Of a DNA stretch of 64,000 bases, positions 7,168 through 15,811 are shown one piece after another (the stretch's first letter is position 1; each line of letters begins with the position of its first letter). Origin of the DNA: Vibrio sp. Of7-15 (GTDB lineage Bacteria > Pseudomonadota > Gammaproteobacteria > Enterobacterales > Vibrionaceae); contig NZ_JAKRGH010000008.1 in NCBI RefSeq assembly GCF_022347565.1, positions 1-64,000 of the forward strand. The letters are read 5' to 3'. Position numbers and translations under genes: made by a program. A model generated the notes under the pieces. That model did no database searches. It had not been told where the DNA came from and saw only the letters and a list, made by a program, of their open reading frames with translations.

Positions 7168-7860
7168 TTAATCATGCCCTATGGTTTTAAATCGATCATC
7201 AACTAAAGTTTGTAAATATGAACAATATTCATCATTACATTGTTCATCTGTATCTATCCCTTTAATTATGAATATAGCTCTAGGCCCGTGAGCCCCTTCA
7301 ATATCCGAGTAGGATAATTCATATGCGTTAACTAATATCTTTTGAGTGCTAAGTGGAAGTGTTTTTAATGCTTTAAGTTGAAGCATTAAATTATCTTTAT
7401 CTAAAGTATTCCACATTGCTTGGGCTAATAATGGGTAATTGTCGATATCAAATAGTCCTGCGAGGTTTGATAAAGTGATCTGATACCATTGAATCGCATT
7501 TTCTTTTGAAAATAAGCTTTCCCAATGATTCATTATTTTTTCCATCTCATTTCTTGATACTGAGTATCGACCAGTGCAATATAAAGAGTCACCATTTTCT
7601 CTTTTTAGATAAGATGAGTGAAACATCCTATTGTAATGCTCATGGTTACTTGGAAATACCGCTATAAATTCTTCAAATGTAGCATTTCCACCTAATATCA
7701 CTTCATCATTAACATAAGCTTCTAATGGAGGAGGGCAAGTTGAGTCACCAGAATTAATTATTGTAGAGTAATTGATTTGGGTATTAGCAAAAGTCAATGG
7801 AGTAAAAAATAGGCTACTTATTATAGTGACTTTTAATTTCTGTTTAATTTTTTTTATCAT
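7168..7860 (-). CDS. Secreted protein, possible immunity partner of the upstream effector
   Basis: The 230-residue protein has a signal peptide at residues 1-25 (basic MIKKIKQKLK, hydrophobic VTIISSLFFTPLTFA, cleavage near A25), so it is predicted to be periplasmic. Mature cysteines occur near Cys42 and in a C-terminal pair (DEQCNDEYCSYL), suggesting disulfides. I do not recognise a family. Its start overlaps the stop of the MIX-like effector gene by four bases, so the two are co-translated. Periplasmic location directly behind a wall-targeting effector is what one expects from an antibacterial immunity protein. This role is inferred. Confidence 0.7.
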   Translation of the reverse strand: MIKKIKQKLKVTIISSLFFTPLTFANTQINYSTIINSGDSTCPPPLEAYVNDEVILGGNATFEEFIAVFPSNHEHYNRMFHSSYLKRENGDSLYCTGRYSVSRNEMEKIMNHWESLFSKENAIQWYQITLSNLAGLFDIDNYPLLAQAMWNTLDKDNLMLQLKALKTLPLSTQKILVNAYELSYSDIEGAHGPRAIFIIKGIDTDEQCNDEYCSYLQTLVDDRFKTIGHD

Positions 7861-10247
7861 TTTAATGCCTTCGTATTTTGATTGGTGTCTGTAACTAATA
7901 CGTACTTCTTATCATTATCATCGCTACCATACTCATAAGTGTCATTCATTTCGGTATCAGTGATTGAAATTTTCAGTTGAGGATAAAAATCAGTGTTATA
8001 AGTTGAATCTCCACCGTCGTAAGTGTTTAAATTTTTTTGAATAAGTAACTTTTGATGTACGCTTATTTCCTTTATAAAGTCATCAACAGTATCTTTGCTA
8101 GTACCAATAAATGGGTGTTCAAACTCGGAGTGAAGAGTTTTGGTACCATCTGCCTTTTTTTTAGCTTTATCTACAATAACAGTTGAGGTGCCTTTTTTTC
8201 CTAAAAGTATACAACCTTCGAGACTCCAAGGATAATTACCCCGATGAATGTTTATAGTTGTACGGGTTCCAAATGCATCTTTTGCTACTTTTTTATCGGT
8301 ATGAACTAGTCTGTAGGGCATCCATTTGGCTCCAGGGTTTTTTATCATACGATAAGTTCCTATTGGTATATATGAGTCGGAGCCAGATTCTGTTGGTGTG
8401 TAATCGTCAGCTTCTAATGTGACCCCTTCAAGTAATACTTTATCGTCATTATATAAATCGATAAACTTGAACTCGCCTAAGGTACCGCCTTGCTTTGCTC
8501 GAACTGTTATATCTTTGTCTTTATTGCCTATAAAATCATTAATGCTACTGTGCCGACGATAGAGCTTTTTTCTTGAAATACGTAATTCATAGCGTATGCA
8601 ACTCCAGCCGTCTTGTAACGCTTCATCTAGAGCCAATAAGGTGTTTTTACCTACAATACCATCGGCGCTTCCGATAGAATAGTCAGCATGAGTCTTATGG
8701 CTTGGTTTGTAAAGTTTCTGAAACAATGTAAGAGTTTGTTTTGTCATTGAGCCGAAATTTTCAGTTGCTTCAGTAACCCCTAATTCAAAACCTAGTGTTA
8801 TCAAGGCTTTTTGAATTGCCTTTACTTCGGGTGCTTTGTTGCCTTCTTTAAGTAATATTCCTTTGCCTTTTGCAAGCATTTCTAATGCATCAGAATTGGA
8901 TAGTAGCTCTGATGTTAAAACTACTTGGTTGGTTTTTATAACAGGTGTATTTTTATCTACTTGGGTAAAGCTAATGATCGGTAATACATTGAAATGTGTT
9001 TTGTCACTTGCAGTGCACTGTGCGTTTGAAAATGCATAAACTTTTTTGTCTGTAGTTACATCTTCTGCAGGTAGCGTGCTACGCTTTTTAAAAGTTTTAA
9101 TGTCTTGGCTTTTTGTATTTACACTCAGTTTATCACCTACCGCTAACGTTGTTGGATCACGGTTGTAATGTTTGTTTAACTCTAATAATTCCTTAGGAGA
9201 AATACTGTATTTGGCTGCAATCTTTGACCAAGTTTCACGTTGGTTAGTTTCTGGGTCAATTTGACAAGTGTGAAACTTTAGCTGGGGAGTGTCTTCCAGC
9301 TTTGTCTCAATAATTATTTTTTCACCAATATTAATGGTGTTTGGATTTTTTTTATATTTTGGATTGAGCGAAATTAAATTACTAAGAGTCACGCCATGTC
9401 TATGGGCTATTTTTAAAAGTGTATCGCCTTCTTTTATAATATAAACTATGTTATCGCCATCTTGTTTTTCTTTATTAAGTATTGGTGCGGTGCGTGTTGA
9501 AGCAACTTCATTCATATCCAGTAAACAAGCGTGTTCATCTAACCAGAGAGGAGTGAACTCAGTATCTAAAAATGCCTTGGTTACTTTTTCTTTCTTAAAC
9601 AACAGATGCTGGCGTTCAATTACTTGCCCATTAATTTTAAAAGGAAGCAAAATGGTCGTTAATTGAATAGACAATAGAGAGTCACTGAGTACTTCTTTTG
9701 TTGACTCTGTAGGAGAGAATGCCCATTTTCCATCGCCTTGAATTTTGTATTCACGGACAAATTCATCATCGATGAAATGGTAAAAGTATCCTTCCGTAGG
9801 CCAACCTAAACGCTCTCCAATTTGAACTGACGGTTTTACAGGGATAAAGGATTCAGAATGCGATAGATCCTCTTTTTTTACTGGTTTTACATTTTTGTAA
9901 CTAAGGCCAGTACTTGTTGTTCCTGCAAACTGGTAGTGTAGTTCTTTGGGTTCATTAACATAAACAGCCGTGGAGAGTATTATGCTTGTTGAATCTTGGT
10001 TTGGTGACTCTGCCCAAGAAGTGTTGGCTGCCATTTCTTGGTCAGTAGAAGCTAAGAGGAAAGACTTTATTTTATAATATTTAATTTCAGAAGATGAGCA
10101 AACCAACTCAATGTTATATTGATACTTAGCCTCTTCTTCGTTTTTTACTTTAACTATTGAAGGTGACAGCTCTGTCGATTTAGTTTTAAAGCTACCTTCA
10201 GGATCTGTTAAAAACTCAGTATATTGTGGTTTGCTATGGTATCTCAT
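7857..10247 (-). CDS. MIX-type T6SS effector candidate with LysM, PG-binding and DUF5675 domains
   Basis: This 796-residue protein lacks a signal peptide. Residues 142-205 read ERLGWPTEGYFYHF, then FVREYKIQGDG, then TTILLPFKINGQ, which fits the MIX motif that marks type VI secretion effectors. Two LysM modules follow (about 268-313, EGDTLLKIAHRHGVTLSNLI; about 338-376), then a PG_binding_1 domain (about 475-543, EVKAIQKALITLGF and ADGIVGKNTLLAL) and a DUF5675-like domain (about 552-690) with NIHRGNYPWSLEGCILLG. The His and Gly-Cys there resemble the active site of L,D-transpeptidase-type folds, a weak likeness only. It probably acts on peptidoglycan of target cells. It is opposite to the other cassettes and so needs its own promoter; the next gene may encode immunity. 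Confidence 0.75.
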   Translation of the reverse strand: MRYHSKPQYTEFLTDPEGSFKTKSTELSPSIVKVKNEEEAKYQYNIELVCSSSEIKYYKIKSFLLASTDQEMAANTSWAESPNQDSTSIILSTAVYVNEPKELHYQFAGTTSTGLSYKNVKPVKKEDLSHSESFIPVKPSVQIGERLGWPTEGYFYHFIDDEFVREYKIQGDGKWAFSPTESTKEVLSDSLLSIQLTTILLPFKINGQVIERQHLLFKKEKVTKAFLDTEFTPLWLDEHACLLDMNEVASTRTAPILNKEKQDGDNIVYIIKEGDTLLKIAHRHGVTLSNLISLNPKYKKNPNTINIGEKIIIETKLEDTPQLKFHTCQIDPETNQRETWSKIAAKYSISPKELLELNKHYNRDPTTLAVGDKLSVNTKSQDIKTFKKRSTLPAEDVTTDKKVYAFSNAQCTASDKTHFNVLPIISFTQVDKNTPVIKTNQVVLTSELLSNSDALEMLAKGKGILLKEGNKAPEVKAIQKALITLGFELGVTEATENFGSMTKQTLTLFQKLYKPSHKTHADYSIGSADGIVGKNTLLALDEALQDGWSCIRYELRISRKKLYRRHSSINDFIGNKDKDITVRAKQGGTLGEFKFIDLYNDDKVLLEGVTLEADDYTPTESGSDSYIPIGTYRMIKNPGAKWMPYRLVHTDKKVAKDAFGTRTTINIHRGNYPWSLEGCILLGKKGTSTVIVDKAKKKADGTKTLHSEFEHPFIGTSKDTVDDFIKEISVHQKLLIQKNLNTYDGGDSTYNTDFYPQLKISITDTEMNDTYEYGSDDNDKKYVLVTDTNQNTKALK

Positions 10248-10751
10248 TAACTTTTATATATCCGATAAAATAAAATGATTTTATAGTAAAGGATGGTTTC
10301 AGTGTGTTCGTTTGTTTAGGTAACTTTACGGAAATGATAGTTAATTTTCGTAAGCGGCTAATTAGTTTTATGTACTACGTGAGAGCATGATTTAATAGGG
10401 AGCCTGTAATAGATATCTTCGTTCAGCTACGTAAGAATATACTGACCATCCATGTAAGCGTTGATTCAGGTGTGTCATAGCTCAATGGAGCCTTTTCTAC
10501 CATGTTATTGGATAGCTCGTACTTATAGCATTTGATAAGCGAACCAGTCCTTTTATAAAGACAAATTGACAACCGACCATATTTATATAAAAGTGGTTGT
10601 ATGAAATTTAATCCATTGCCACTTAATAATCGAATTATCATCATTCCATAGGGATGGTGGGGTTCTGGTATGCTTTGGATAAATCGCCCCACCCTAGAAG
10701 GTGGGTTTTCTATTTCTACCTTTTGGGAATGAGTCTCTTGGAGGTATTTAA
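10248..10751. other. Gene-poor stretch with hairpins
   Basis: About 500 bp between the divergent effector and kinase-like genes. It holds the promoter region of the effector (AT-rich, 10250-10300), an imperfect hairpin near 10324-10355 (tttacggaaat / attttcgtaa), and the terminator-like hairpin at 10688-10709. A minus-strand frame from about 10700 down to 10423 reads LLYKYGRLSICLYKRTGSL and ends SIFLRS; it could be the tail of a broken gene but has no start of its own and no family I recognise. Confidence 0.45.
10688..10709 (+). terminator. Hairpin with T-run
   Basis: CCCACC (10688-10693) and GGTGGG (10700-10705) form a stem with loop ctagaa, followed by TTTT. It is 40 bases before the next start codon. 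It may stop incoming cassette transcription, or be a leftover IS200/IS605-type end, which often has such hairpins. Confidence 0.45.
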
Positions 10752-11267
10752 ATGAAAAAGGTAGCCGTTTTTGGAAAGCCGGGTAGTGGAAAATCAACTG
10801 TAAGTAAAGCGTTGGCACGAGCAAATGCTTTACCGCTTCATCAATTAGACTCGATCGTTTACAAACCAAACGGTGAGTTCGTGGCACGAGAAAAATTTGA
10901 TGCTGCCCATAGCGATATTTTGAGCTCTGAATCATGGGTTATTGATGGCCTCGGTCCAATCAGTTCCTTTAAGGAGCGTTTAGCAGCCGCAGATACTCTT
11001 GTGTACATAGATCTACCATACTCTGTTAGCTACTGGTTTGTGACCAAGCGTTTTCTGAAAGGCCTCTTTGTAAAACCTGAAGGTTGGCCTGATGGAAGCT
11101 CAATACTAAAGGGCACATTAAATAGCTACAAGACACTCAAGCTGTGCCCTAAGTTCTGGAATGAGGACTTCTCATCTAAGTTAATGGAATACTCTAGCTG
11201 TAAAAAAGTCTACATAATCAAAACAGTGTCTGAGTTAAATGACTTTTCGTTAGTGTGCGAGAAATGA
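10752..11267 (+). CDS. P-loop kinase-like protein (FlaR/adenylate-kinase-like)
   Basis: The protein has 171 residues. A Walker A motif GKPGSGKST at residues 8-16 is followed by LPLHQLDSIVYKPNG and WVIDGLGPISSFKERLAAADTLVYIDLP, the usual layout of small nucleotide-kinase-like P-loop proteins often annotated as topology modulation or FlaR-like. The acidic residue in VYIDLP is the likely Walker B end. Substrate is unknown. ATG 10752 has TTGGAGG eight bases upstream. It lies between the effector unit and a DUF7716-like gene. Confidence 0.75.
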   Translation: MKKVAVFGKPGSGKSTVSKALARANALPLHQLDSIVYKPNGEFVAREKFDAAHSDILSSESWVIDGLGPISSFKERLAAADTLVYIDLPYSVSYWFVTKRFLKGLFVKPEGWPDGSSILKGTLNSYKTLKLCPKFWNEDFSSKLMEYSSCKKVYIIKTVSELNDFSLVCEK

Positions 11268-11282
11268 CACGTTATGTTTATG

Positions 11283-11325
11283 TATAAAGCAGTTAAGGGT
11301 AATGCGCTTTAATAGGACGTTATAT
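11283..11325 (+). repeat. Possible short, degenerate attC
   Basis: After the kinase-like gene, AAAGC and GCGCTTT arms flank agttaagggtaat, and the segment ends in GACGTTATAT with core-like GTTATAT (11319-11325). The left core is poor, so this is a weak call. Confidence 0.3.
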
Positions 11326-11487
11326 TTAGTCAGCTATATACATAAGAAAAATTGCGGAATAGCTTCAAAGTGTTCGAAAATAGTAGATTCATTATTCAGG
11401 TGAGACCATTATACGCGGCTTTTTGGGTATGATTTGTTAGTGTGGAGAGATATACCTTATTGCAGACATCAGTTGAAAGGGGCATGT

Positions 11488-11814
11488 ATGAATCTGTTTG
11501 ACGTTATTGCTGGAATAGAGTCTTTCGATGAAGAAGCAACTATCTTTGTTGAAAATGAACCGAACAAAATATCAAGCCAATCGGAAGCCGAAGTCATTTA
11601 CCTTTCGGATGGAGAGTTATATGAAGATCTTGCTGTGGTTGCAGAAAGGCGATGTAAAGGAAAAAGTTACTTCTTAGAAGTTTCTATCGTTCTTGAAATC
11701 AATGAAGACTGGGCTGCAAATCATTATGGTATTTTTCCCACTCGTGAGCAGTTAGTAGCGTGTGCTATTTATTATGCAGAATTTGATTCGTACCCGAGAG
11801 AGTTTTTTAATTAA
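11488..11814 (+). CDS. Small hypothetical protein, DUF7716-like
   Basis: Start ATG 11488 is chosen over GTG/TTG starts further up because GAAAGGGG lies directly before it; the protein then has 108 residues. It is acidic and soluble. The end (KSYFLEVSIVLEINEDW, then PTREQLVACAIYYAEFDSYPREFF) resembles a family of small proteins seen in integrons and annotated DUF7716; the match is from memory of the pattern. It has no catalytic signature. Neighbours are unrelated cassette genes. Confidence 0.6.
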   Translation: MNLFDVIAGIESFDEEATIFVENEPNKISSQSEAEVIYLSDGELYEDLAVVAERRCKGKSYFLEVSIVLEINEDWAANHYGIFPTREQLVACAIYYAEFDSYPREFFN

Positions 11815-11883
11815 CCGTGAACCCAAAGGCCAAGAGGAAAAATGTTTTTTGGGAAAATTTAGTGAATGGATTAAAGGTTGTTC

Positions 11884-12315
11884 ATGGAGATTACTTTAGC
11901 TCGCGAAGAGCATAAGGAAAAAATTTGGAATTTATTTGTTAATACGATGAAGCCGTATGTAGAGAATATTTGGGGCTGGGAAATCGATTGGCAAATCAAT
12001 AACTTTCAAAGTAGCTATAAAACATTAAATACGTCTCGCCTGAGAATTGATGGGTTTGATGTTGGTTATATTCAGTATGAACTGCGAGAAAACGCCACAT
12101 ACTTAAAAATGCTGATTATTGCACCAGAGCATCAAAATAAAAATCTCGGCTCGCGTGTTTTGGATTTGGTTCAGAATTTTCAAATTGGTAAGCCTTTGGA
12201 GTTGAGGTGCTTTAAAATTAATACGCGGGCAATTAAGTTCTACTTATCTGAATCATTTGAACAAATAGCTGAGGAAGACAACTTTATCGTTTTTCGTCGT
12301 GAAGCTACTGCATAA
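11884..12315 (+). CDS. GNAT-family N-acetyltransferase
   Basis: The protein has 143 residues from ATG 11884; TTG 11878 is less likely. The GNAT fold is visible as an N-terminal strand-helix (ITLAREEHKEKIWNLFVN), YIQYELRENATYLKMLIIAPEHQNKNLGSRVL with the acetyl-CoA pyrophosphate loop in HQNKNLGSRV, and the final strand pair around RAIKFYLSESFEQIAEEDNFIVF. The loop is a variant of the R/QxxGxG/A pattern. Substrate is unknown. It is a cassette gene preceded by a short non-coding stretch without a clear attC. Confidence 0.8.
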   Translation: MEITLAREEHKEKIWNLFVNTMKPYVENIWGWEIDWQINNFQSSYKTLNTSRLRIDGFDVGYIQYELRENATYLKMLIIAPEHQNKNLGSRVLDLVQNFQIGKPLELRCFKINTRAIKFYLSESFEQIAEEDNFIVFRREATA

Positions 12316-12430
12316 TATTCAAATGAGAGCGGAGCCTAAGGTAATGATTTGTGAGTATCTCAATCGAAACATTGCTTTATTGCTATTCATGTTAACGTTC
12401 GTTTGGTTGCTTATTCTGTGAATTGGGCTT

Positions 12431-12480
12431 TTGCTAACCCACGATATTAGCAATTTATCACTTCGTGGGGGCATTCTGCC
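12431..12480 (+). repeat. Stem-loop repeat element, copy C
   Basis: GCTAACCCACGA (from 12434) and TTCGTGGGGGCATT (from 12462) repeat the stem of copies A and B with the same spacing, while the loop differs (tattagcaatttatca). Again a complete gene begins just after it (12505). Confidence 0.65.
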
Positions 12481-12504
12481 TAGCAAAAATGATAGAGGTG
12501 AAAG

Positions 12505-13329
12505 ATGAATAATGAAGAATTGGTTATGAGAAACAACATAGGTGAGACTCTCCTTATTACTTTGTATATGAAGTCAAGGGAGTCAAAGCTGGATAATCCA
12601 ATTATCAGTGATTCAATGGCATGCGATTTGGTAGAGAAGCTGGATTATGATTTCGCAAAATTCAATAAGGCCATTGCAAGCTCTGTAGGAATAGCCATCC
12701 GTTCACGTTATTTTGACGACAAGCTGAAAGCTTTCATAAACAGCTCAGAGAACCCCGTGGTTGTGTTGTTGGGAGCTGGACTCGACAGCCGTTACGAGCG
12801 CATCGGTCCAATTGCACAAAAGGCGACTTTTTATCAGCTAGATATTCCAGAAGTCATTCAAGCAAGGGAGCAGCTGATACCACCTCATGAGAATGAAACT
12901 TTGATTGCTTCTTCCATGTTCGAAACTGAGTGGATGGATGACATCTCGAAAGCTCATCCAAAGGGAGAGTTTTTGTTCATCGTTGAAGGTGTGTTGATGT
13001 ACTTTGAGCGAGATACAGTGAAGAAATGGTTTCAAGATATGGCGGCGCGTTTTCCACAAAGCGATATTTTGTTTGATGTTGTTAACGTTTGGCTAAGTAA
13101 TAATTCACACAGACATGACTCGCTAAAGTTAATGAATGCCAAGTTTATTTATGGTTCTGACGACGATGGGGAAATAGCATCATGGGCGAGTAATCTAGAG
13201 CACGTTTCTACAAAACTGTATCTTGATTTCCCAGAATGGAAGCGCGTTGGCCGGATAAAAGTGTGGCTAATGAAATTGATCCCGACGCTGAAGTATTCAG
13301 GAAGAATGTTGCACTATAGAATCAAGTGA
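12505..13329 (+). CDS. Leucine-carboxyl-methyltransferase-type SAM O-methyltransferase
   Basis: The protein has 274 residues. VVVLLGAGLDSRYERIG near residue 90 is the SAM-binding motif I of the LCM/PPM family, which also has the N-terminal RSRYFDD signature seen here. YQLDIPEVIQAREQL carries the acidic ribose-binding residue, and LFIVEGVLMYFERDTVKKWF is the family's motif IV. Members methylate carboxyl or hydroxyl groups of small molecules or protein C-termini. The start has GAGGTGAAAG just upstream. It follows stem-loop copy C in the cassette array and has no visible link to the biosynthetic locus 8 kb away. Confidence 0.8.
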   Translation: MNNEELVMRNNIGETLLITLYMKSRESKLDNPIISDSMACDLVEKLDYDFAKFNKAIASSVGIAIRSRYFDDKLKAFINSSENPVVVLLGAGLDSRYERIGPIAQKATFYQLDIPEVIQAREQLIPPHENETLIASSMFETEWMDDISKAHPKGEFLFIVEGVLMYFERDTVKKWFQDMAARFPQSDILFDVVNVWLSNNSHRHDSLKLMNAKFIYGSDDDGEIASWASNLEHVSTKLYLDFPEWKRVGRIKVWLMKLIPTLKYSGRMLHYRIK

Positions 13330-13477
13330 ATGGCGTAAGTGCGTGATCCAAATTCAGCATATAGAATGTCGCACTTGGTAGTTGAATTCGTACAACAGTC
13401 GGTGTACTTAAGGTGGGTGAGCCTTCATATGCGGTTCAAATATAATCGCGCTGACATTTTCGGGTGGAACGAGAATA

Positions 13478-13921
13478 ATGGATAAAATCCAATTGCAAAG
13501 TAAGACCAAAGCTTTAAAAGGTACAATTGAAGCCTATTGGTTCGAGAATACAAATATCGGTTTAAAGAACACTTTGTTCCACCGTATTACCATTCCTTTA
13601 TCTGCTTTTGACTCAGGTTTAGATTATGAGGCTCAGCCTGTGAACACTTGTATCGTTTTAGACTGGTATGAATTGGGGTTGGCTGAACCTGAGCGACTTG
13701 ATGGCTTGAGCTTAACTCATGAATCCTACCCCGGCTCAGAAGGGTCAATTTATGTTGGAAATGCACATAATTGGTGTGATGTTAAGAAGTTTAACTTAAC
13801 TCAAAAAGGTGATGGCGATTATGTGGCTGCGGTTGAGCTAATCGTGGAATTTGAGAATGAGGGAGTTGCCGAGAATGAACCGTTTATTTTTGAAGTCTGT
13901 CTTGAATTAATAGAGGCTTAA
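13478..13921 (+). CDS. Hypothetical cassette protein
   Basis: The protein has 147 residues and no signal peptide or membrane segment. Beta-rich stretches (LFHRITIPLSAFDSGLDYEA, DYVAAVELIVEFENEG, FIFEVCLELIEA) suggest a beta-sandwich, but I recognise no family. It is acidic. ATG 13478 is preceded by GTGGAACGAG. Upstream 13330-13477 has an inverted repeat AAGTGCG/CGCACTT but no clear attC core. Confidence 0.6.
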   Translation: MDKIQLQSKTKALKGTIEAYWFENTNIGLKNTLFHRITIPLSAFDSGLDYEAQPVNTCIVLDWYELGLAEPERLDGLSLTHESYPGSEGSIYVGNAHNWCDVKKFNLTQKGDGDYVAAVELIVEFENEGVAENEPFIFEVCLELIEA

Positions 13922-14097
13922 CAAATTCCTCTTTTTGAGTTACGGTGTCACCAACCATTTGTTGCTAATGAATTTATACTCTCTAGTGTTGAAATTTTGG
14001 GTTTCACAGTTACTTGGGGCTCATATTTTCATTTATTGAATACACCATTTAGTGGTTTTAGGCTCATTCTGTTTGGGGAGGTTAATTCGTATTTTCA

Positions 14098-14174
14098 GAA
14101 CATTTGGCGTTTTTGGCTCTCAGAGATATTGGCGTTGGGAATTAAGTTAAAGCGCGGTTTTATAGAGCGTTAGG
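14098..14174 (+). repeat. attC-like right half
   Basis: The block aacatttggcgtttttggctctcagag, then ggcgttgggaattaag and gcggttttatagagcgttagg, is VCR-like with core GTTAGGA-like end at 14169-14175. A matching left end (cttaacaaattcctc) lies far back at 13918, so the site is either enlarged or composite. The region 13922-14187 holds no gene. Confidence 0.4.
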
Positions 14175-14187
14175 AGAGAGGTAGTTC

Positions 14188-15213
14188 GTGCAAAAGTTAT
14201 TGGATATGGAAGAAAAAATAGTTTTATCAGTGAGAGACTTTGCCAGCTCGCTTAATGCGGGAGGTAAAGTGGTGGCTGATATGTCGGCACTAGTTAATGT
14301 CACTAATCAATTACCATTGGCAAATTTGGATTACTGGGAAAGGTTGATTCGATCTGAATTTTCCAGTGCGTCTGCATGCTCTGCTCAATCAAACTGGAAA
14401 TTTTTCTCACAACCCCAGCAGTTATTGACTTGGTTGGATTTAATTAGTTGGGATGGGTATAAGCGAGAGAAAACCTTGAGAACACTTTCTGGTTCTGCAC
14501 CTAATTCTTTTTTCTTTTCTATGGCTCTACGGAGACTCAATGATTGGGTACCTCAAGTTCGTTTGGCTGCAAGAGAGCAATTGCCTCTGATCGCACAAGA
14601 AACTGATCCTAAAGCGGTGGCTGATGCCATCAGTATTGCAGTTGTCAGTTGGAGTTCATGGGGACGAATTGAAGATGCAGATAAAGAGGCTTTTCTGCAA
14701 ATAATGAATAGGGAGGAAGTTGCTGAATCACTCAAAACTAAATTGATCGTGTCTGCCTCGGGTCCTATGCCATTTGTATTCTCTCAGCTAGGCAGAACCA
14801 ACATATTAGATGACAGTCTTTATGAAATAGCACGGAACGCCATTCAGCCTGCTTTAAGAGCAAAAGCTTATCGGAGTTTATTCGAAAAACGTTTAGTTTG
14901 GAGTGAAGGTCGAAAGTGGGAGTGGACCGATATCCGTTATTGCCAGGGCAGACAAAAAGCAGTCACCTCTGAGCGAAAAATAACCGTTTCTATCCCGTTT
15001 CTAGATTTATTGAGAGATTCTTCAGCAGATCCTTCCTCAGTGGTTCGAAAGGTTTCAGCTGAATTTCTAATACGAGAATTGGAAAGCCTTGGTCATGAAT
15101 CCAAGGTTTATGCAGACAAATTTGCAACTGATAACGCTACATCTGTATCTGAAAGAGGCCATTTTGCATTGAAACAATTGGAAAATATGGCCAGTAACAA
15201 TGCTTCTTCATAA
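14188..15213 (+). CDS. Hypothetical HEAT-repeat-like protein
   Basis: The protein has 341 residues and starts at GTG 14188 (TAGGAGAGAGG upstream); ATG 14206 is an in-frame alternative. The central part is helical with HEAT-like pairs (RRLNDWVPQVRLAAREQLPLI, SAPNSFFFSMAL) and again near the end (SSVVRKVSAEFLIRELESLG). Such repeats serve as protein-binding scaffolds. No enzymatic motif is seen. It is followed after 18 bp by the Nudix gene without an attC between, so the two probably share a cassette and transcript. Confidence 0.55.
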   Translation: MQKLLDMEEKIVLSVRDFASSLNAGGKVVADMSALVNVTNQLPLANLDYWERLIRSEFSSASACSAQSNWKFFSQPQQLLTWLDLISWDGYKREKTLRTLSGSAPNSFFFSMALRRLNDWVPQVRLAAREQLPLIAQETDPKAVADAISIAVVSWSSWGRIEDADKEAFLQIMNREEVAESLKTKLIVSASGPMPFVFSQLGRTNILDDSLYEIARNAIQPALRAKAYRSLFEKRLVWSEGRKWEWTDIRYCQGRQKAVTSERKITVSIPFLDLLRDSSADPSSVVRKVSAEFLIRELESLGHESKVYADKFATDNATSVSERGHFALKQLENMASNNASS

Positions 15214-15231
15214 TTTTTAAAGGATCAAGCG

Positions 15232-15624
15232 ATGAAAATACATGAATGCGTCTCTTTTATCTTGATGAGTGGTTCAAGGGTGCTGCTAGAAAAGCGCAGT
15301 AAGCACAAAGAAACGGATCCTGGTTTAATCACCATACCCGGTGGTCATATTGAGGACGACGAAACTCAGATTCAGGCACTGTTTCGTGAACTTGATGAAG
15401 AGCTCAATGTGATTCCTACTGAATATAAATATTTATGCTCACTTTATCACCCTACAAAAGAGTTACAGTTGATCCACTATTTTGTTGTAAGCGGTTGGAA
15501 AGGTGAAATTGTAGTTCAAGAAGCTGATGCGATTCAATGGCATTCATTAGGCTCTGCTCCCGTTGATATAGCAGCAGACAGTGTTGCTTTGAAGGAGGTC
15601 GAGCGGGTTAGTCACTATCTTTGA
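15232..15624 (+). CDS. Nudix hydrolase
   Basis: The protein has 130 residues with a complete Nudix box at 38-60 (GHIEDDETQIQALFRELDEEL, broken here after the REL-x-EE core), including the REXXEE metal-binding residues. It would cleave nucleoside diphosphate-X type substrates using Mg2+. The N-terminal strand VSFILMSGSRVLLEKRS is standard. Start ATG 15232 has AAAGGATC nine bases upstream. It lies 18 bp behind the HEAT-like gene. Confidence 0.85.
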   Translation: MKIHECVSFILMSGSRVLLEKRSKHKETDPGLITIPGGHIEDDETQIQALFRELDEELNVIPTEYKYLCSLYHPTKELQLIHYFVVSGWKGEIVVQEADAIQWHSLGSAPVDIAADSVALKEVERVSHYL

Positions 15625-15811
15625 AATGGTTTTAACAACGCCATAGTGCCCGTCATTAATTATTGGTGTTGCTTTTATCATATTGTTTTTTGGTATCGAA
15701 AAACTAGGCATTGTAATTTAGAAAATACTTTACTGATCTGAGAGTTTGTCATCAATGGATACGTATTGTGGTAATATTCAACTCTCACCATAATGATAGA
15801 AGAATAGATAA

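Noticed and set aside
10423-10935. Minus-strand 170-codon open frame
   Set aside because: It runs antisense through the well-supported kinase-like gene and its start lies inside that gene; only its lower part might be a gene remnant.
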